DNA from: Panaeolus papilionaceus
Taxonomy: Eukaryota; Basidiomycota; Agaricomycetes; Agaricales
Length of the DNA stretch: 64,000 bases
Reading direction: 5' to 3'
NCBI GenBank assembly: GCA_015501605.1
Contig: JADNRZ010000035.1
Coordinates: 62,001 to 126,000 of the forward strand
Position numbers and translations under genes: made by a program
Shown here: in pieces, positions 46,061-56,934 of the stretch
How positions within the stretch are numbered: the stretch's first letter is position 1
Layout: each line of letters opens with the position of its first letter
The notes under the pieces: model-generated
What the model saw: the letters and a program-made list of their open reading frames with translations, nothing else
The model's database searches: none
Told to the model about the DNA's origin: nothing

Positions 46061-47733
46061 ATGAGCAACATTCAATTATGGTTTTCTCGGCTGTTCCATG
46101 TGGGTGGAAGTTTGAATGAAAGTTGACATGATGGAAAGTACTCTTGCGACGAGGAATACACACAACAGTTCGCTCGGTTCGCGATGGATCGGAAGTTTCA
46201 TATTAACTCAGAACCAGTCTCTACATCAGCACATACTGTTGTAGACGAACGTTTAATTCCTTATAATGTGAATTTTGACCCGTCCAAGTACCACTTCAGC
46301 CTATGGTGAAGCTACGGGTTCAACATTCCCGAGCCCGGTGCGCCCATCTGCTTCCAAAAGTTCCCAAAAGGCCCAAGTATCGCTGAGTTATGCCGTTCAA
46401 TCCCGGCGAGTATGCCTATTAAGACGAGAAGATGATCATCGGAGAAATTTAGTTCATCAGCTCGATTTGCAAGTCCTTTGATGACAGTACGGTTGAGTCG
46501 TCGTAGTCTCACCAAAGCCATTGCGGCTCATCAACAATTGTTGAAAGTGGGCTGCACTTCGACCACCCACTTACCATCAGTCCCCGGTAAACAACAACAG
46601 CTGTCAAAGCGACTGATGAACCATTAATAGGATTACCATTGAAGCTTCGCTCACTATTCATCCGGTTAATCGTCGATGTTGGTGGCTATTCGAAGCGCTG
46701 TCCAGGTTAGCGTGGAAAATCGTCACACCCTCGTAAGATTATCAGGTGCTCATCAAACCAGTGCTCATTTACGCAAGATGCTATGAAATGATTTAATTGA
46801 ATTTCAGTTTCAGTAGTTAACGCGTAGAAAGAAGGCCAAAAAATAGTGGTCGAAGACATTGAAATTATTGTTGAGACTCTGCGACGCGCGCATCACGCCT
46901 ATAAATAACTTCATCAGGCTGCCTAGCTACATGGATGCTGATAGACTAAAATTGATTTATACTGCTTGGATCTTTACAAGCACAAGGTGGTAGACACCCA
47001 GAAACTCCCATGCTGAGACATTTGTACGAAAGCACGGGTATTCCGTTGTAACCCTGGGTTTCAACTGGCTCGAGTAACGACGTTACATGACTGAACCATA
47101 TTGAAACGGTTTGGCATTTGCGTTAGCCACTTTGCTTCATGGTCTAAAATTAAGGTTTTACTACGGGGTTACGTGTCGTCGATCGATGAACCTATTCATG
47201 TGCATTAGAAACTTTCAACCATCAACTCGAAAGAATGTCAGGCGCTTTTTTGGGCGTTAAAGCTCAGAATATGAATCCCTAAATAACTACCCTCCATAGT
47301 GCAAGCCTTAGCGCCCGACATTGACGATTTCGACAATCAAGTAGTGAGTCGTGGCATTAGAATTCGGAAACGGAGCGCTGAAGAATTTATGATGACCTCT
47401 ATCTCTGGTCGTCAATACACTCCTTCATGTCTGATCAACAGTTGGTGCTTTCCTCAAATCGAGTTTTCATTCTCACATATTGTTACAAAAATTGTCGAAG
47501 GTTATTCAAGAACAGCCTAATTTTTTATATGCGCATACAACAGTCGACGACGTAGGAATCCTTCACTTTATCACTCATTGCTCAAGCCCTTCCAAAGAAA
47601 TTCCAGTAAACCAACTTCGATATTAACCATCTGAATACACACAACATAGACCATACCAACACTCGAGTAACTAAAATGCCCGTGCAGAAGTTCCAGCAAC
47701 CTGAGGCGGCGGTGTTGAGGCTGTCGTAGTCGA
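46061..47733. other. Intergenic between genes B and C
   Basis: No gene supported. A minus-strand frame at 46312-46521 reads somewhat like the end of a protein but stands alone. Confidence 0.4.
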
Positions 47734-48836
47734 CTATTGCGGTTTCTCGCGATACTTGTCCTCGGCGGCAACGGCTTGCTGGTACGCAGGTTTGCTCTTG
47801 TTGTTGGCCAAAATAATCCTGAGGCGCTTGACGTGATCCCGAGCTTTCTTAACCTCCGCAAGACCTTCAGAAGAACCTGGCTTGTTGATTGAGGCCAGGA
47901 GGGCCTTCCACTTTGTGGACTCGAGTTGCGCTTTAGTATCACCACCACGACCAAGGGCGCCGTTATGTGCCTTCTTGGCTGCAATCTCCTTGAGAGCTTT
48001 GTCGTGGTAGCCGTTATCCGTGGCCTTACTAATCTTGGAGAGTAGATATAGGACTTCGTTCTTAGCCAGGGCGAAGCTCAGGAGGTCTAGGTTCTGAGGA
48101 TTGACAGTCGGCGCTTCGAGAACAGTCTTAAGCTCGGGGGCCACCGACAAACCGCCTTCGTTAAAGGGCTGACGAATTGAATGCATCAGAAATCTGCCGA
48201 ATCCAACATGTGAAAGCAGCATACCTTGTGCCTGTCAGCCATTGCTGTGTGCAAGGATTCAACAGCCTTTTTGAAACCGTCAACATTGGTGGTTGGAGCC
48301 GTAGCATGGTTCTTGACGATCTCCAAATTTTGTGCGCGTTCCTTTTTGAATGCGATAGATTTTGGGTCGTCGTCATTATCGTCCGAACCAGATTGCGGCC
48401 CCTGAGACTTCCAGAAAGTCTTATCCTTGTGTTCTTGATCCAACCAAGTTAGGACTTGCACAATATTAGGCGCAACGGTTGATTGGGTCTTGAGCTTATC
48501 CGATAAGGGTATGATTGCTGCGACAGCAGCGTCTATGGTCTGGCTGAGAGCCTTGGTTTGGGGTCCACGGGTAAACAGCAAGTCGTCGATCTCGCGAGCG
48601 TCGAAATCGTCAAAGAAGTCACGAGCCTGGTGATAGCGCTCGAGGAGCTCGCGTGCGGCAAACTGAAGGTCATCTATCTCTCGTGCATCAAACTCGATGA
48701 GGTCACGAGCGTCGATGTCGTACTGAACATCACGAGCGATGATAGATTCGGAGTTGCCGGCGATAGGGAGGGCAAGAACGCGGGGCGCGGCGTACACAAG
48801 GGCGACGAGGAGAGCGAAGCGAGCGGTGAGTTGCAT
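47734..48836 (-). CDS. Secreted AR[D/E]-repeat protein C
   Basis: Third paralogue. Two exons (48836-48225 and 48168-47734) give 348 aa. A signal peptide (MQLTARFALLVALVYAAP...LALP) is followed by the AR zone at residues 33-95 (IIARDVQYDIDARDL; ARELLERYHQARDFFDDF). The rest is helical and Lys/Ala-rich with an acidic SGSDDNDDDP insert. Unlike A and B it lacks the Arg-rich C-terminal tail and ends YREKPQ. It keeps the shared TATA, leader element and 5'UTR intron. Function unknown; secretion inferred. Confidence 0.78.
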
Positions 48837-48984
48837 ATTGGTCGTGATGGGGAGTATGTAGAGGAATATGGACTGAGGACAGAGGGTAGATAGTCAGTCA
48901 ATGTCGGTATGCCCGGCCACAGCGCCCAGAATTCGCACTTACTTCGTGAAGCGGTTGATTGTTACTAGGAAAAAGAAACGTTCA

Positions 48985-48996
48985 AAGGTCCGGCCT
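48985..48996 (-). promoter_or_regulatory. Conserved 5'UTR block 2 of gene C
   Basis: AGGCCGGACCTT on the gene strand, five nucleotides after the acceptor of a 57-nt 5'UTR intron (49001-49057). Confidence 0.6.
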
Positions 48997-49076
48997 CGAT
49001 CTAAGTGAAGGTATCGTTGTTAGCGCTGTGGAAATGTTCGAACATGGGCATACTCACAACGTTGATGGATTGGAAA

Positions 49077-49093
49077 AGCACCTGGCTTGGGGA
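49077..49093 (-). promoter_or_regulatory. Conserved 17-nt leader element of gene C
   Basis: Identical to the element upstream of genes A and B, 27 nt after the TATA box. Confidence 0.7.
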
Positions 49094-49119
49094 GGGAAAG
49101 GAAACAATACATGGGTGGA

Positions 49120-49128
49120 CTTTATACT
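49120..49128 (-). promoter_or_regulatory. TATA box of gene C
   Basis: AGTATAAAG on the minus strand. Confidence 0.6.
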
Positions 49129-49676
49129 ACTCTTGCAAGCTAGCCGCGAGTCCCGACGGAAGCTTTCGTTTCCTTGGTTTAACCTGTTTCGAAAAGATTT
49201 GGAAAAGACACGCCAAGTCTGGAGATGATGCAGCCCTGCAAATTCCCGAACAAGATCTTTCGTTATCAGCCCGTTATGCCCACATTGTCGAATCCTGACA
49301 GAACGACTTCTGAAATTCTGCTTCGAACCATAATGTTGATGATAATATTATTAATAAAATATACCTATTACCTCCAATCCGTTGACGCCCAATTGCGAGG
49401 GTGGAAAATAGACTACAGCCACGCAACAACCGGTTCAGTATCTATCACTCTTGTTATGGGCTGCTGAGCCAAACCAACCTGTTTATCAGTGATTCGTCAT
49501 GATGGGAAACCATCAAATTTCCTAATCAGGCAACACTGCATCAGTCTGCCGTGTGTTCCTCGCAACGTTTGCCACAACCACCATCATCCCTTCAGACTGC
49601 GTTTGATCCCGAAGGCAGTGAAAGCCAATTCTCATCACTTAAGGACATCTTATCATTCTAGTTTTTCTGAGTCTTC
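49129..49676. other. Intergenic
   Basis: Nothing supported. Confidence 0.4.
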
Positions 49677-50033
49677 ATGTCATCAACTCCTTCAGAATTT
49701 CATAATCCTTCTTCACAAGATCCCAAATCAAACAAACCTATAGCTATGGATCACAGCGCTCATTCATATATCGCTGTTACTTTGGCTCCTAATTCTCCAT
49801 ATTTCTCTAATCCAGCCTCTCTCACGGCCTTACACCCTGCACTGACATACGACGGACAAGTCGGCGCACTCGACGACACCCACCTTTATAGTGTCCCTAA
49901 AGGTGAAGGTGACTCCGCTCTCCATGAGCGAGATGACGTGCTGGGTGTGCTGGAGGAAAGGGGACCTGCTGGGGGCATTATTCATGTTGAACTACAGCAA
50001 CTTCAACGAAGGGCGCGAAGGGATGAATTGTGA
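49677..50033 (+). CDS. Hypothetical small protein
   Basis: A 118-aa frame with protein-like composition (SYIAVTLAPNSPYFSNPASL in the middle, a Leu/Gln/Arg-rich helix at the end). No family recognised and no signal peptide. It ends RRDEL, which looks like an ER-retrieval signal but is probably coincidental without a signal peptide. A GTGAAG donor in the middle allows other models. Confidence 0.3.
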   Translation: MSSTPSEFHNPSSQDPKSNKPIAMDHSAHSYIAVTLAPNSPYFSNPASLTALHPALTYDGQVGALDDTHLYSVPKGEGDSALHERDDVLGVLEERGPAGGIIHVELQQLQRRARRDEL

Positions 50034-50614
50034 ATCTGGCTTGCGAGTCACACCATTCTGTAATCAGTGCCGCTATATTGGTTCAACCTTTCGTTTGTGT
50101 ATGTGACCTTGTATTCTTGTTTATCAAATGGAATTTCATGACTTCCTCAGCTTCAGTTGTGCTATTGTATGTTACCGGGATTTATTCAGGACATTATGTG
50201 CTCTAAAAATGATGACGCATGACTCGGACATTGTGCAATCATTGAGGCCCAGTCCCTCAGCACAAGAGTAGTGCGGTGTGGATTGAAGCAACATAACAGT
50301 CACCATACGCTCATCGACGCATGCTGTTCAATCTGACAGTGAGCGCTGTTTCAGACACTCAGTCGAGTGTCGACGCAGTTTTCAGAATTCCAGTGCTTCT
50401 ATCGTGCGGGCGCCCCGGCCTATGAGCGTCGAACCGGCCTGAAAAAAAATTGAACCACTACTTATTTTCAAGGCGAAATAAGCTTCAAGCCATTTTTTCG
50501 TTACAAATCTTCACCCTGATATTTTTTATGTTGGTCACTACTGTGGTAGATTTGATAGAGCCTTCATCTGTCACTCAGTCTGCGCAAACCTCGTTATCGC
50601 GCCCCGAAACCCTA
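50034..50614. other. Intergenic
   Basis: Nothing supported. Confidence 0.4.
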
Positions 50615-51570
50615 CTAGACGTTTCCTCCAGATTCTTGTGGAACTAATGTCGAGTAGAGGCTGCCGCCTCCTGTACTTGGTGCTGCAGTCGACCCAGCAT
50701 CGACAGGAAGTATGACTCCCGTGACCCACCTCGCTTCATCACTAGCCAAAAACCTGACGGCACAACCACAGTCCCATCCATTTCCCTCGGTTTTCAGCAG
50801 GCTTCTTTCTCGTCTGGCCTCGCGCACTTCTGGCTCCATCCCCTTTCCGAACAACATTGGGGTATAAAGCATTCCTTTTGGGCGTCATTATGTTTTCGCA
50901 TCATTCGCAGGGTCAAATGTGAAGAAAGGGGCATACCTGGACAAACACAATTAACTCGGATGCCGCTCGGGGCATGATGAGCGGCCATTGCTCTGGTCAT
51001 ATTGATAATCGCCCCCTTGCTTGTCGGATACAGCAGCATTGGTGCTCCTCCTCTCATACCTGATACACTTGAAATATTGACAATGCTCCCTCTCCCTGAT
51101 ATCGGATGTCGCTCGTTTTTCTCCATCGCAGGGACGGCGTACTTCGTCATCAGCACCATACTCGTCACGTTGATCTCAAGCCCCTGTGCCCACTTTGCAG
51201 GGTCAACATCAACTGCTGTGCCTCCAGGTCCTCCAACTCCAACGTTATTGACGAGTATATCTAGTCTTCCATACTTTGTGAGAGCAGTATCGATAGCATG
51301 TTTGCAATCCGCCTCGTTGGTGACGTCGGTTTGGATAGCTGTTCCTTTTCCAGGGAATTCTTGGTTTATCATATCTGCAGTGGCTTGGGCGGCATCAAGG
51401 TTGATGTCTGTGCAGAGCACGATTGCGCCTGCTTCGGCGAGTAGGATAGCGGCTGCACGCCCGTTACCGATTCCGTCAGCTGATGAACCTGCTCCTGTCA
51501 CTATTGTGACGCGCCCCGAGAGAGAACGGGAGGGACGAGGAGGGTTCAGGTGGCTTGTGTCTGTGCTCAT
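50615..51570 (-). CDS. Short-chain dehydrogenase/reductase
   Basis: Classical SDR, an NAD(P)-dependent oxidoreductase of unknown substrate. Two exons (51570-50937 and 50874-50615) meet at CPG|MLYTPM. The cofactor loop TGAGSSADGIG, the acidic VLCTDIN after beta-2 (favouring NAD), NNVG, the catalytic Ser in ISSVSG and the YPTSK catalytic pair are all present. PVDAGST near the end is typical. The start (MSTDTS) was chosen because the SDR fold begins about 20 residues later; an upstream in-frame ATG exists at 51651. About 297 aa. The neighbouring gene is a secreted peroxygenase, but no joint pathway is evident. Confidence 0.88.
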
Positions 51571-51651
51571 ATTGACTATTTGCACGCGTTGGGGTAGGAG
51601 AAACGAGGTGATTGTGGTTTTCTGTGAAGTGAAGTGAAGGGTTATAACCAA

Positions 51652-52251
51652 TCTAAGAGTGGGGTATTATCATGATTGTAATCTCTATCTCACACCTCAG
51701 AATGGATCAGGTCAATTGGGGTAGTTAGCCGGACGGGGGCTGCAGTGCAAATCCGGTGACCTGCTGGTGGTGAGATTTCCTGGCGATAATCAGATAGGAG
51801 ATATATATAACGAGAGGTATGAATCCGTTATCAGAATATTTGGGCTTGGGTATCATATGATATCCATTCCCACTGGATTTGGGCTCAACTGTCCAGTTGA
51901 CCTTAGTCCAAGCATTACATATTTCACCTGTGAAAATTCATTGATGATTCCTGGGCGCTAAATGGCACCAACTGATGCACCATTCCCACAAGCTGATGAA
52001 GATCATGATCTTGCATCATTCCGAACACTATAGATATCTGTCTGCAACGACTATCAATGCAACCAAATGAAAAATATGTATATATTTATTTCGTAAATTT
52101 GGCGATAAATGCTATACTGGAATGTCAAAACATCGCACAAGAATAACTATATGTCCGTGCTAGTAGGGAAAAGGAAGTAAAAGTATGATAACAAAAAGCC
52201 CTCTGCTCAGCATGGGCGTAAGGACGCAAAGGAGGTGCCTATGAACAAGGA
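51652..52251. other. Intergenic
   Basis: Nothing supported; promoter of the dehydrogenase and 3' flank of the peroxygenase. Confidence 0.4.
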
Positions 52252-53637
52252 TTACTTCCCATAAGGGAATATCTGAGTACAGTTGTTCCCATCGAAGGCG
52301 TCGAAAAGGAGGTTTAGGTTGAAATTTAAAGCCTGTCGGAGGACCCCAGTCGGGCTGGGATACAGCCCTCGGATGGTCTCGTTGACAAAGTTGGTGTATA
52401 AAAGGCAGAAGGTGGAGAAGTCTGCAGAGGTTGGGTCGACAACGTAGTTGTTCACACCTCCAACATTCCTCCCAGGGCTGATGGGATTGTTTCCGAGGAT
52501 GATATCGATACCTTGAGCGCCACGGGGAGTGCTGGGCCTGAAAAAGCCGTCTGGCATGCGGCTGTTCTGGAAGAACCCACGAGCGACATTGAGATCAAGT
52601 TGGCCGTTCTCGTGCCTTCCGTCAATGAAGAAGTTGACGGGGAACGTGGACTCGGCAAATCCGGTGAAGTAACGTGGTGAGACGAATGAGAAGTTGGGGT
52701 TAGTGGCGATGGACTCTTGGATCCTCCTGTTTCGGAGCTCTCGGGCGACAGTGTAGTTGTATTTTCCTGCTCCAAATTGGTTGCTCGTTGCGACCATCTA
52801 TCGAGCGGAAGAGATATGAGACACTATATTCGTTTCGTGCGCTGGTTCGGAGGATGCTCACCTCCTGGAAAAGAGTCTCATTGAAGTCGTGATTATTCCC
52901 GAAGAAGGCATCCCCTCGGGTCATACTGGCATCGCCTATTAAACCCCAAGAGTTTCGAACAGCTAAGCAAGTACCCTTGAAAGTGCATATTGAGGAGATT
53001 TCGTACCTTCGAATACTGCGTGGGTATTCAACCCACCTACGATAGCTGGTTGAGGTGGGTCAGCACCCGTCTTGGCAGACTTTCCTCCAATGCTGAGTAG
53101 ATTCGTAACAACATTGCCGTCGACGAGGAACGCGGCGTATGTAACTAGAAGTGCAGTGCCGAAATCCATATTGAAGCCTAGTATAGGTGTTGTTAGGAGC
53201 TGCCGATATCGACGTTGTCGGTCATCATTATCAATACTAATACATACCTTCTTGTACCGCTAGCATAATCTGCTCAGGAGTAGCGATTCCATTACGGGGG
53301 AGCCACTGTTCCGAAATAGTCAGTACTCTTCAAATGATGTATGCTAATTGGAAACACTGACACCATGTGAGGCGAGGGTATTGAGACCAGGACACGGGCC
53401 TCGAATATCACCTGGACGAAGCGGCTTCCACGGGTGAGCTTTGTCGTTCACGAGTTTGGCTGAGGTATCTTTCAATGGCCCTGGAGGTAAGGAGGGTGGG
53501 TTGAACGTCAAGGTTGGGAGGATATGGTCGAGTTCCTCCCTTGGGAGTCCAGCAAGGGACCAATGGCTTGGATACGCAAGGGTTGAGGAACACAAGATAG
53601 CGCTCAGAAACAGAGACGAGAGGAACTTGGAGAACAT
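52252..53637 (-). CDS. Secreted heme-thiolate unspecific peroxygenase
   Basis: Unspecific peroxygenase/chloroperoxidase superfamily: secreted heme-thiolate enzymes that use H2O2 to oxygenate a wide range of organic substrates. Five exons splice in phase; exon 1 is 53637-53362 and the last exon opens with MVATSNQFGAG at 52797. A signal peptide (MFSKFLSSLFLSAILCSSTLA) is present. The PCP motif with the heme-ligand Cys (RGPCPGLNTLASHGWLPRNG) and EGDASMTRGDAF, which supplies the acid-base Glu and Arg of the long type, are both intact. The C-terminal Cys in NNCTQIFPYGK would form the disulfide seen in long peroxygenases. Several N-glycosylation sites occur (NETL, NYT, NETI). Confidence 0.92.
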
Positions 53638-53682
53638 GTCAATATGCTTGTTGGTGATACACCTTCATCTCGGATGCCCGTC

Positions 53683-53691
53683 CTTTTATAC
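53683..53691 (-). promoter_or_regulatory. TATA box of the peroxygenase gene
   Basis: GTATAAAAG on the minus strand about 45-50 nt before the ATG. Confidence 0.55.
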
Positions 53692-54096
53692 GTGACAGGC
53701 AGGCAATTGTCATTGAGCGCTCTCATGGTTTCGCAGCAAGGTGCTGCCGTTCTATTTTTAGCTCAACGGTCGAAGGTCATCCATCTATTTGTCGATCCAT
53801 CCCCGCCGTCCCTGATTGTATACTCCGCAGCTGGTATTTTCGGACAAGTGATATGGGCGATACGGGCACTGCATGAAAACTGTATTGGTTCAAACATGCC
53901 ACGGAGATGGCATAATATGAATCAGCAACCATCAGGTATTCCGAGCATAGTGCCAAGACGTCTCTTTACTAATACCTCATAATCAGGACCTCCTAAATGA
54001 CTCTGAAGAGCATACGAGGCACTCGGGCAAGATAGCTACTTCATACTTGTGCCCGAGATTATTCCCTGTACCGGATAGGGATCTCAACCACATGTT
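53692..54096. other. Intergenic
   Basis: Nothing supported. Confidence 0.4.
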
Positions 54097-54273
54097 TCAG
54101 GTACGGAGGGAGTAAGAAAGGGTCTGAGCTTCGAAGGTCGAACCTAGGGCATACCCCTTCCAGTCGTCGTAGAACACGAGTGCTGCGCCCATGGGATTCG
54201 AGAGAAATAGGCCGTACTCATAGGCGATGAGAGTGTCTGCGGAAAGGTATGTCTTGCCCGAAATCCGTAGAAC
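54097..54273 (-). CDS. Orphan 3' exon of an unrecognised gene
   Basis: A 59-codon minus-strand exon opening at an acceptor (TATCAG) and closing with TGA at 54097-54099. The text is strongly protein-like: YLSADTLIAYEYGLFLSN, then ALVFYDDWKGYALGSTFEAQ and a short tail. I could not join it to upstream exons with confidence; a possible first exon reading MTIGPASTV lies near 54810-54840. It may be the end of a real gene or a decayed remnant. No function can be assigned. Confidence 0.35.
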   Translation of the reverse strand, partial: VLRISGKTYLSADTLIAYEYGLFLSNPMGAALVFYDDWKGYALGSTFEAQTLSYSLRT

Positions 54274-55399
54274 CTGATACCGCGCAGCATAGTTTGTTCA
54301 AGTTATACGAGTATCCTTGAGCCCGTTCATTTGGTAGGTAAGCCAAAAATAACCGACATACTTCATATGCTAAATAGATAGACACCGTGTAGGACGGTCG
54401 CTTATTTTGTGTTGCAAGGCGATGCACATATGACCGGCACCCTCTCCGATCGGATCCGCGTTGGCCGTACTTAGAAATTGATAACAGTCCCGTGGCTCTC
54501 CAGGTGTTTAATGCTTTCTTCTCCGCAGAGAGTACAGAGTGAGGTGGCAAAATCAAGAATAGAGACCGGTTTGGATGTTCATAACAATGACAGTCAGCGC
54601 TGGTTTGCCATAATAATACACACACACTGGGAGGATCAGATAATTTTATTCAGCGAGACGAGTTTTGCAACTTGTGAGGGGATTGCCATGGCATAAATAC
54701 TGGGCTTACATCACAATTGAGCTCTCAGAACTTCTGGTGCACGAGTGGATCAAAAATGACAAAACAACATCCCAAACGACAGCTGCGCAGGTGCCGATTT
54801 CAAGTACTTACGACAGTGCTGGCCGGGCCAATCGTCATGCTCTCTGACGTCGTGGGAGGAGAGTTATCTAGAGGTTAGATGCCGAGATTTAATGAACTTG
54901 TATTTTTTTAGAAAAGAAAGGCACTCAGCATTACTGCCCATTTCCACAGCCTCACGAATCTTCCAAGGTGTCACTAGGAAAAGAACAAAAATCCGAGCTA
55001 CCGCGTCGCATGGACATCTGTTTGTGAGTCGTAATGTAGGTTCAACTTCCCTACAATGACCTTCGACGCAGCCACATTCTGCCGTCATAGGATCAAGCTT
55101 CTGATATGGCCCGCTTCAGATTGATTTACCGAGCAGTAGCGCGCGCTGGCATGATGATCCAGGTGACCCTAGCACTGCATCACTCGTCCGAAGCCTCCGA
55201 ATAGCGTCAGTCTTCAATTTGTGTTGAAATGGGTTGCGGCGCATCAAGGCGAAATGTTATAGTATATATACATAATTTACATGTTGTTACGCATATCTAA
55301 CTGTTTGTCGCATGGAATCGTATATGTAGAGGTATCGAAAAATGATAAACATTGACAACGGTATCATGCAGACGTTGCGGTGTTGGGGAGATAAGTGCA
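54274..55399. other. Intergenic or undetected exons
   Basis: No coherent gene. It may hold upstream exons of the fragment at 54097 that I could not resolve. Confidence 0.35.
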
Positions 55400-56134
55400 T
55401 CAAGGTCCAGCCGCAACTCCCCCCATATCCGTTCCTAATTTACCAGCCGCGGCTGACACCTCTCTGTCATGCCTCAGCTTCTCTGCGTAAATAAACGTTA
55501 TAAAAATCAAGTCAACTGGCAGGTACTGTGCCTGTGGCATGATCTCCAGATAGGCTGGCTCGCCTGTTCTCAGTCCCATTAGGCTGCTCTTCTTGGGGTG
55601 GAAAATGACGATAGGGGCCTTGCTGTCGTCGTTGAGGTGAAGCTGGAAGCAGACTTGTCAGTCCCTATATGGACCATAATTCAAATCCACGACGTACCTC
55701 GACAGCTTTCTTTTTGAGCTTCCACGCATACTCGACACCATCAGGGCCAGTGAAAATTCGATCTCTGGAGACAATGAGAAGTTCATGCCATCGCATAGTC
55801 TTGGAAGTTGAACAACTCACCTCCCCCAATTAAAGAAGTCCTTCATCCCAGGGAACATCGAGCCCTTCTTGAAATATTCATCCTCTTTATACTCGCGACC
55901 TCCGAAGGCGAGAACATGGGAGTGGAAAGTTCGAAACTTAAGCGTAGCGAGAGTGGTGTATTCCTGTGATTTTGGCCCTTGGGGCTGAGAGTGATTGGGA
56001 ACGGCACGTTCGATGGTAACTGTGCTCGATGTCCAAGGATCGACCGTTCGATAGAGCACCTGGCCTTCGTGTGATGTCCAGATACCATCTGCAGCACTGT
56101 CCCATTTCGATTTGAGGTAGATGTTGAACGACAT
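55400..56134 (-). CDS. DUF6593-like protein, paralogue 1
   Basis: Basidiomycete-specific small protein resembling the DUF6593 family, function unknown. Three exons (56134-55821, 55764-55698, 55642-55400) give 207 aa. It starts MSFNIYLKSKWDSAADGIW, has a middle REYKEDEYFKKG segment, then RIFTGPDGVEYAWKLKKKAVELHLND, and FHPKKSSLMGLRTGEPAYLEI followed by a hydrophobic LIFITFIYAEKLRHDRE. No signal peptide and no catalytic motif is visible. Exon 2 is 67 nt, exactly as in the paralogue at 56935. The C-terminal 20 residues are Ala/Gly-rich. Confidence 0.75.
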
Positions 56135-56934
56135 TGCTTCGATTCGCTGAATGTATGTTTATGAAGGAGTCGAAGGAGGAGCTGTTGGATTGTGTAGGTT
56201 CGTACTGGTTGAGATGAAAACAATTCAAAAAAGTCTGCGAAGGCTTGAGAGCTTCGAGCTTGGGCTTTATACTGTCTGAGAGTCATGATCATAGCCCGCT
56301 TAAAGAAATCGTCAGCAATTGCTGCCATGGTGGCCAACCGCGTCTTCGTTAGCATCAGCCCGCCAAGCCCGTTGCTTTAAGTTCCCCACTCTGCAACACC
56401 GCCACATCATGATCTCTAGACTCTGCGTTTCATTGCTGCGTTCGCCTTCGGCTAATTGCATGCCGAGCACCGCAATTCGAGAGTAAGACTGATGAAACTC
56501 TGTTGCTGCTCGGTTGAGCAAAGATCGCCCATGCATAGAGGATCCCTCCCAAACGTCACTCAATCATTGTTAGAACTAATCTTATCAAGGATCGCTGCCT
56601 GGAAACCGGGACCCGCTCTACGTCAGGGACAACTTCCTGCTCAGACGAGGGCTGGGTTTAAAGATACCCTCAGAGGGTTAGATAGGATGGTCGAATGCAG
56701 TCAAATGTTCTATCTTGGTGTTACACTAATTGGTACTATATATTTATGCCTTTTGCTCTGCATCCCATTCATACATACAAGGAAGCCCTTGAGCATTTTT
56801 AGAGGTCAATCGAATCGCAAAAAAAGCCACCATTGCCTGAGTAACATGTACATGGGAAACGAGTTCGCATCGCACCTCCACCAACAGCCCTTCAGGCTGT
56901 TTCATCCGCTTATAGCAACTCCCTGACAAGTTCC
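56135..56934. other. Spacer between the two paralogues
   Basis: Promoter of the first paralogue and 3' flank of the second. No further gene supported. Confidence 0.4.

Noticed and set aside
46312..46521. Minus-strand frame that reads like the end of a protein
   Set aside because: Stands alone, with no upstream exons, conserved motif or relation to the AR-repeat genes.
49677..50033. RDEL at the end of a hypothetical protein as an ER-retrieval signal
   Set aside because: The protein has no signal peptide and its gene model is weak, so the match is best explained by chance.
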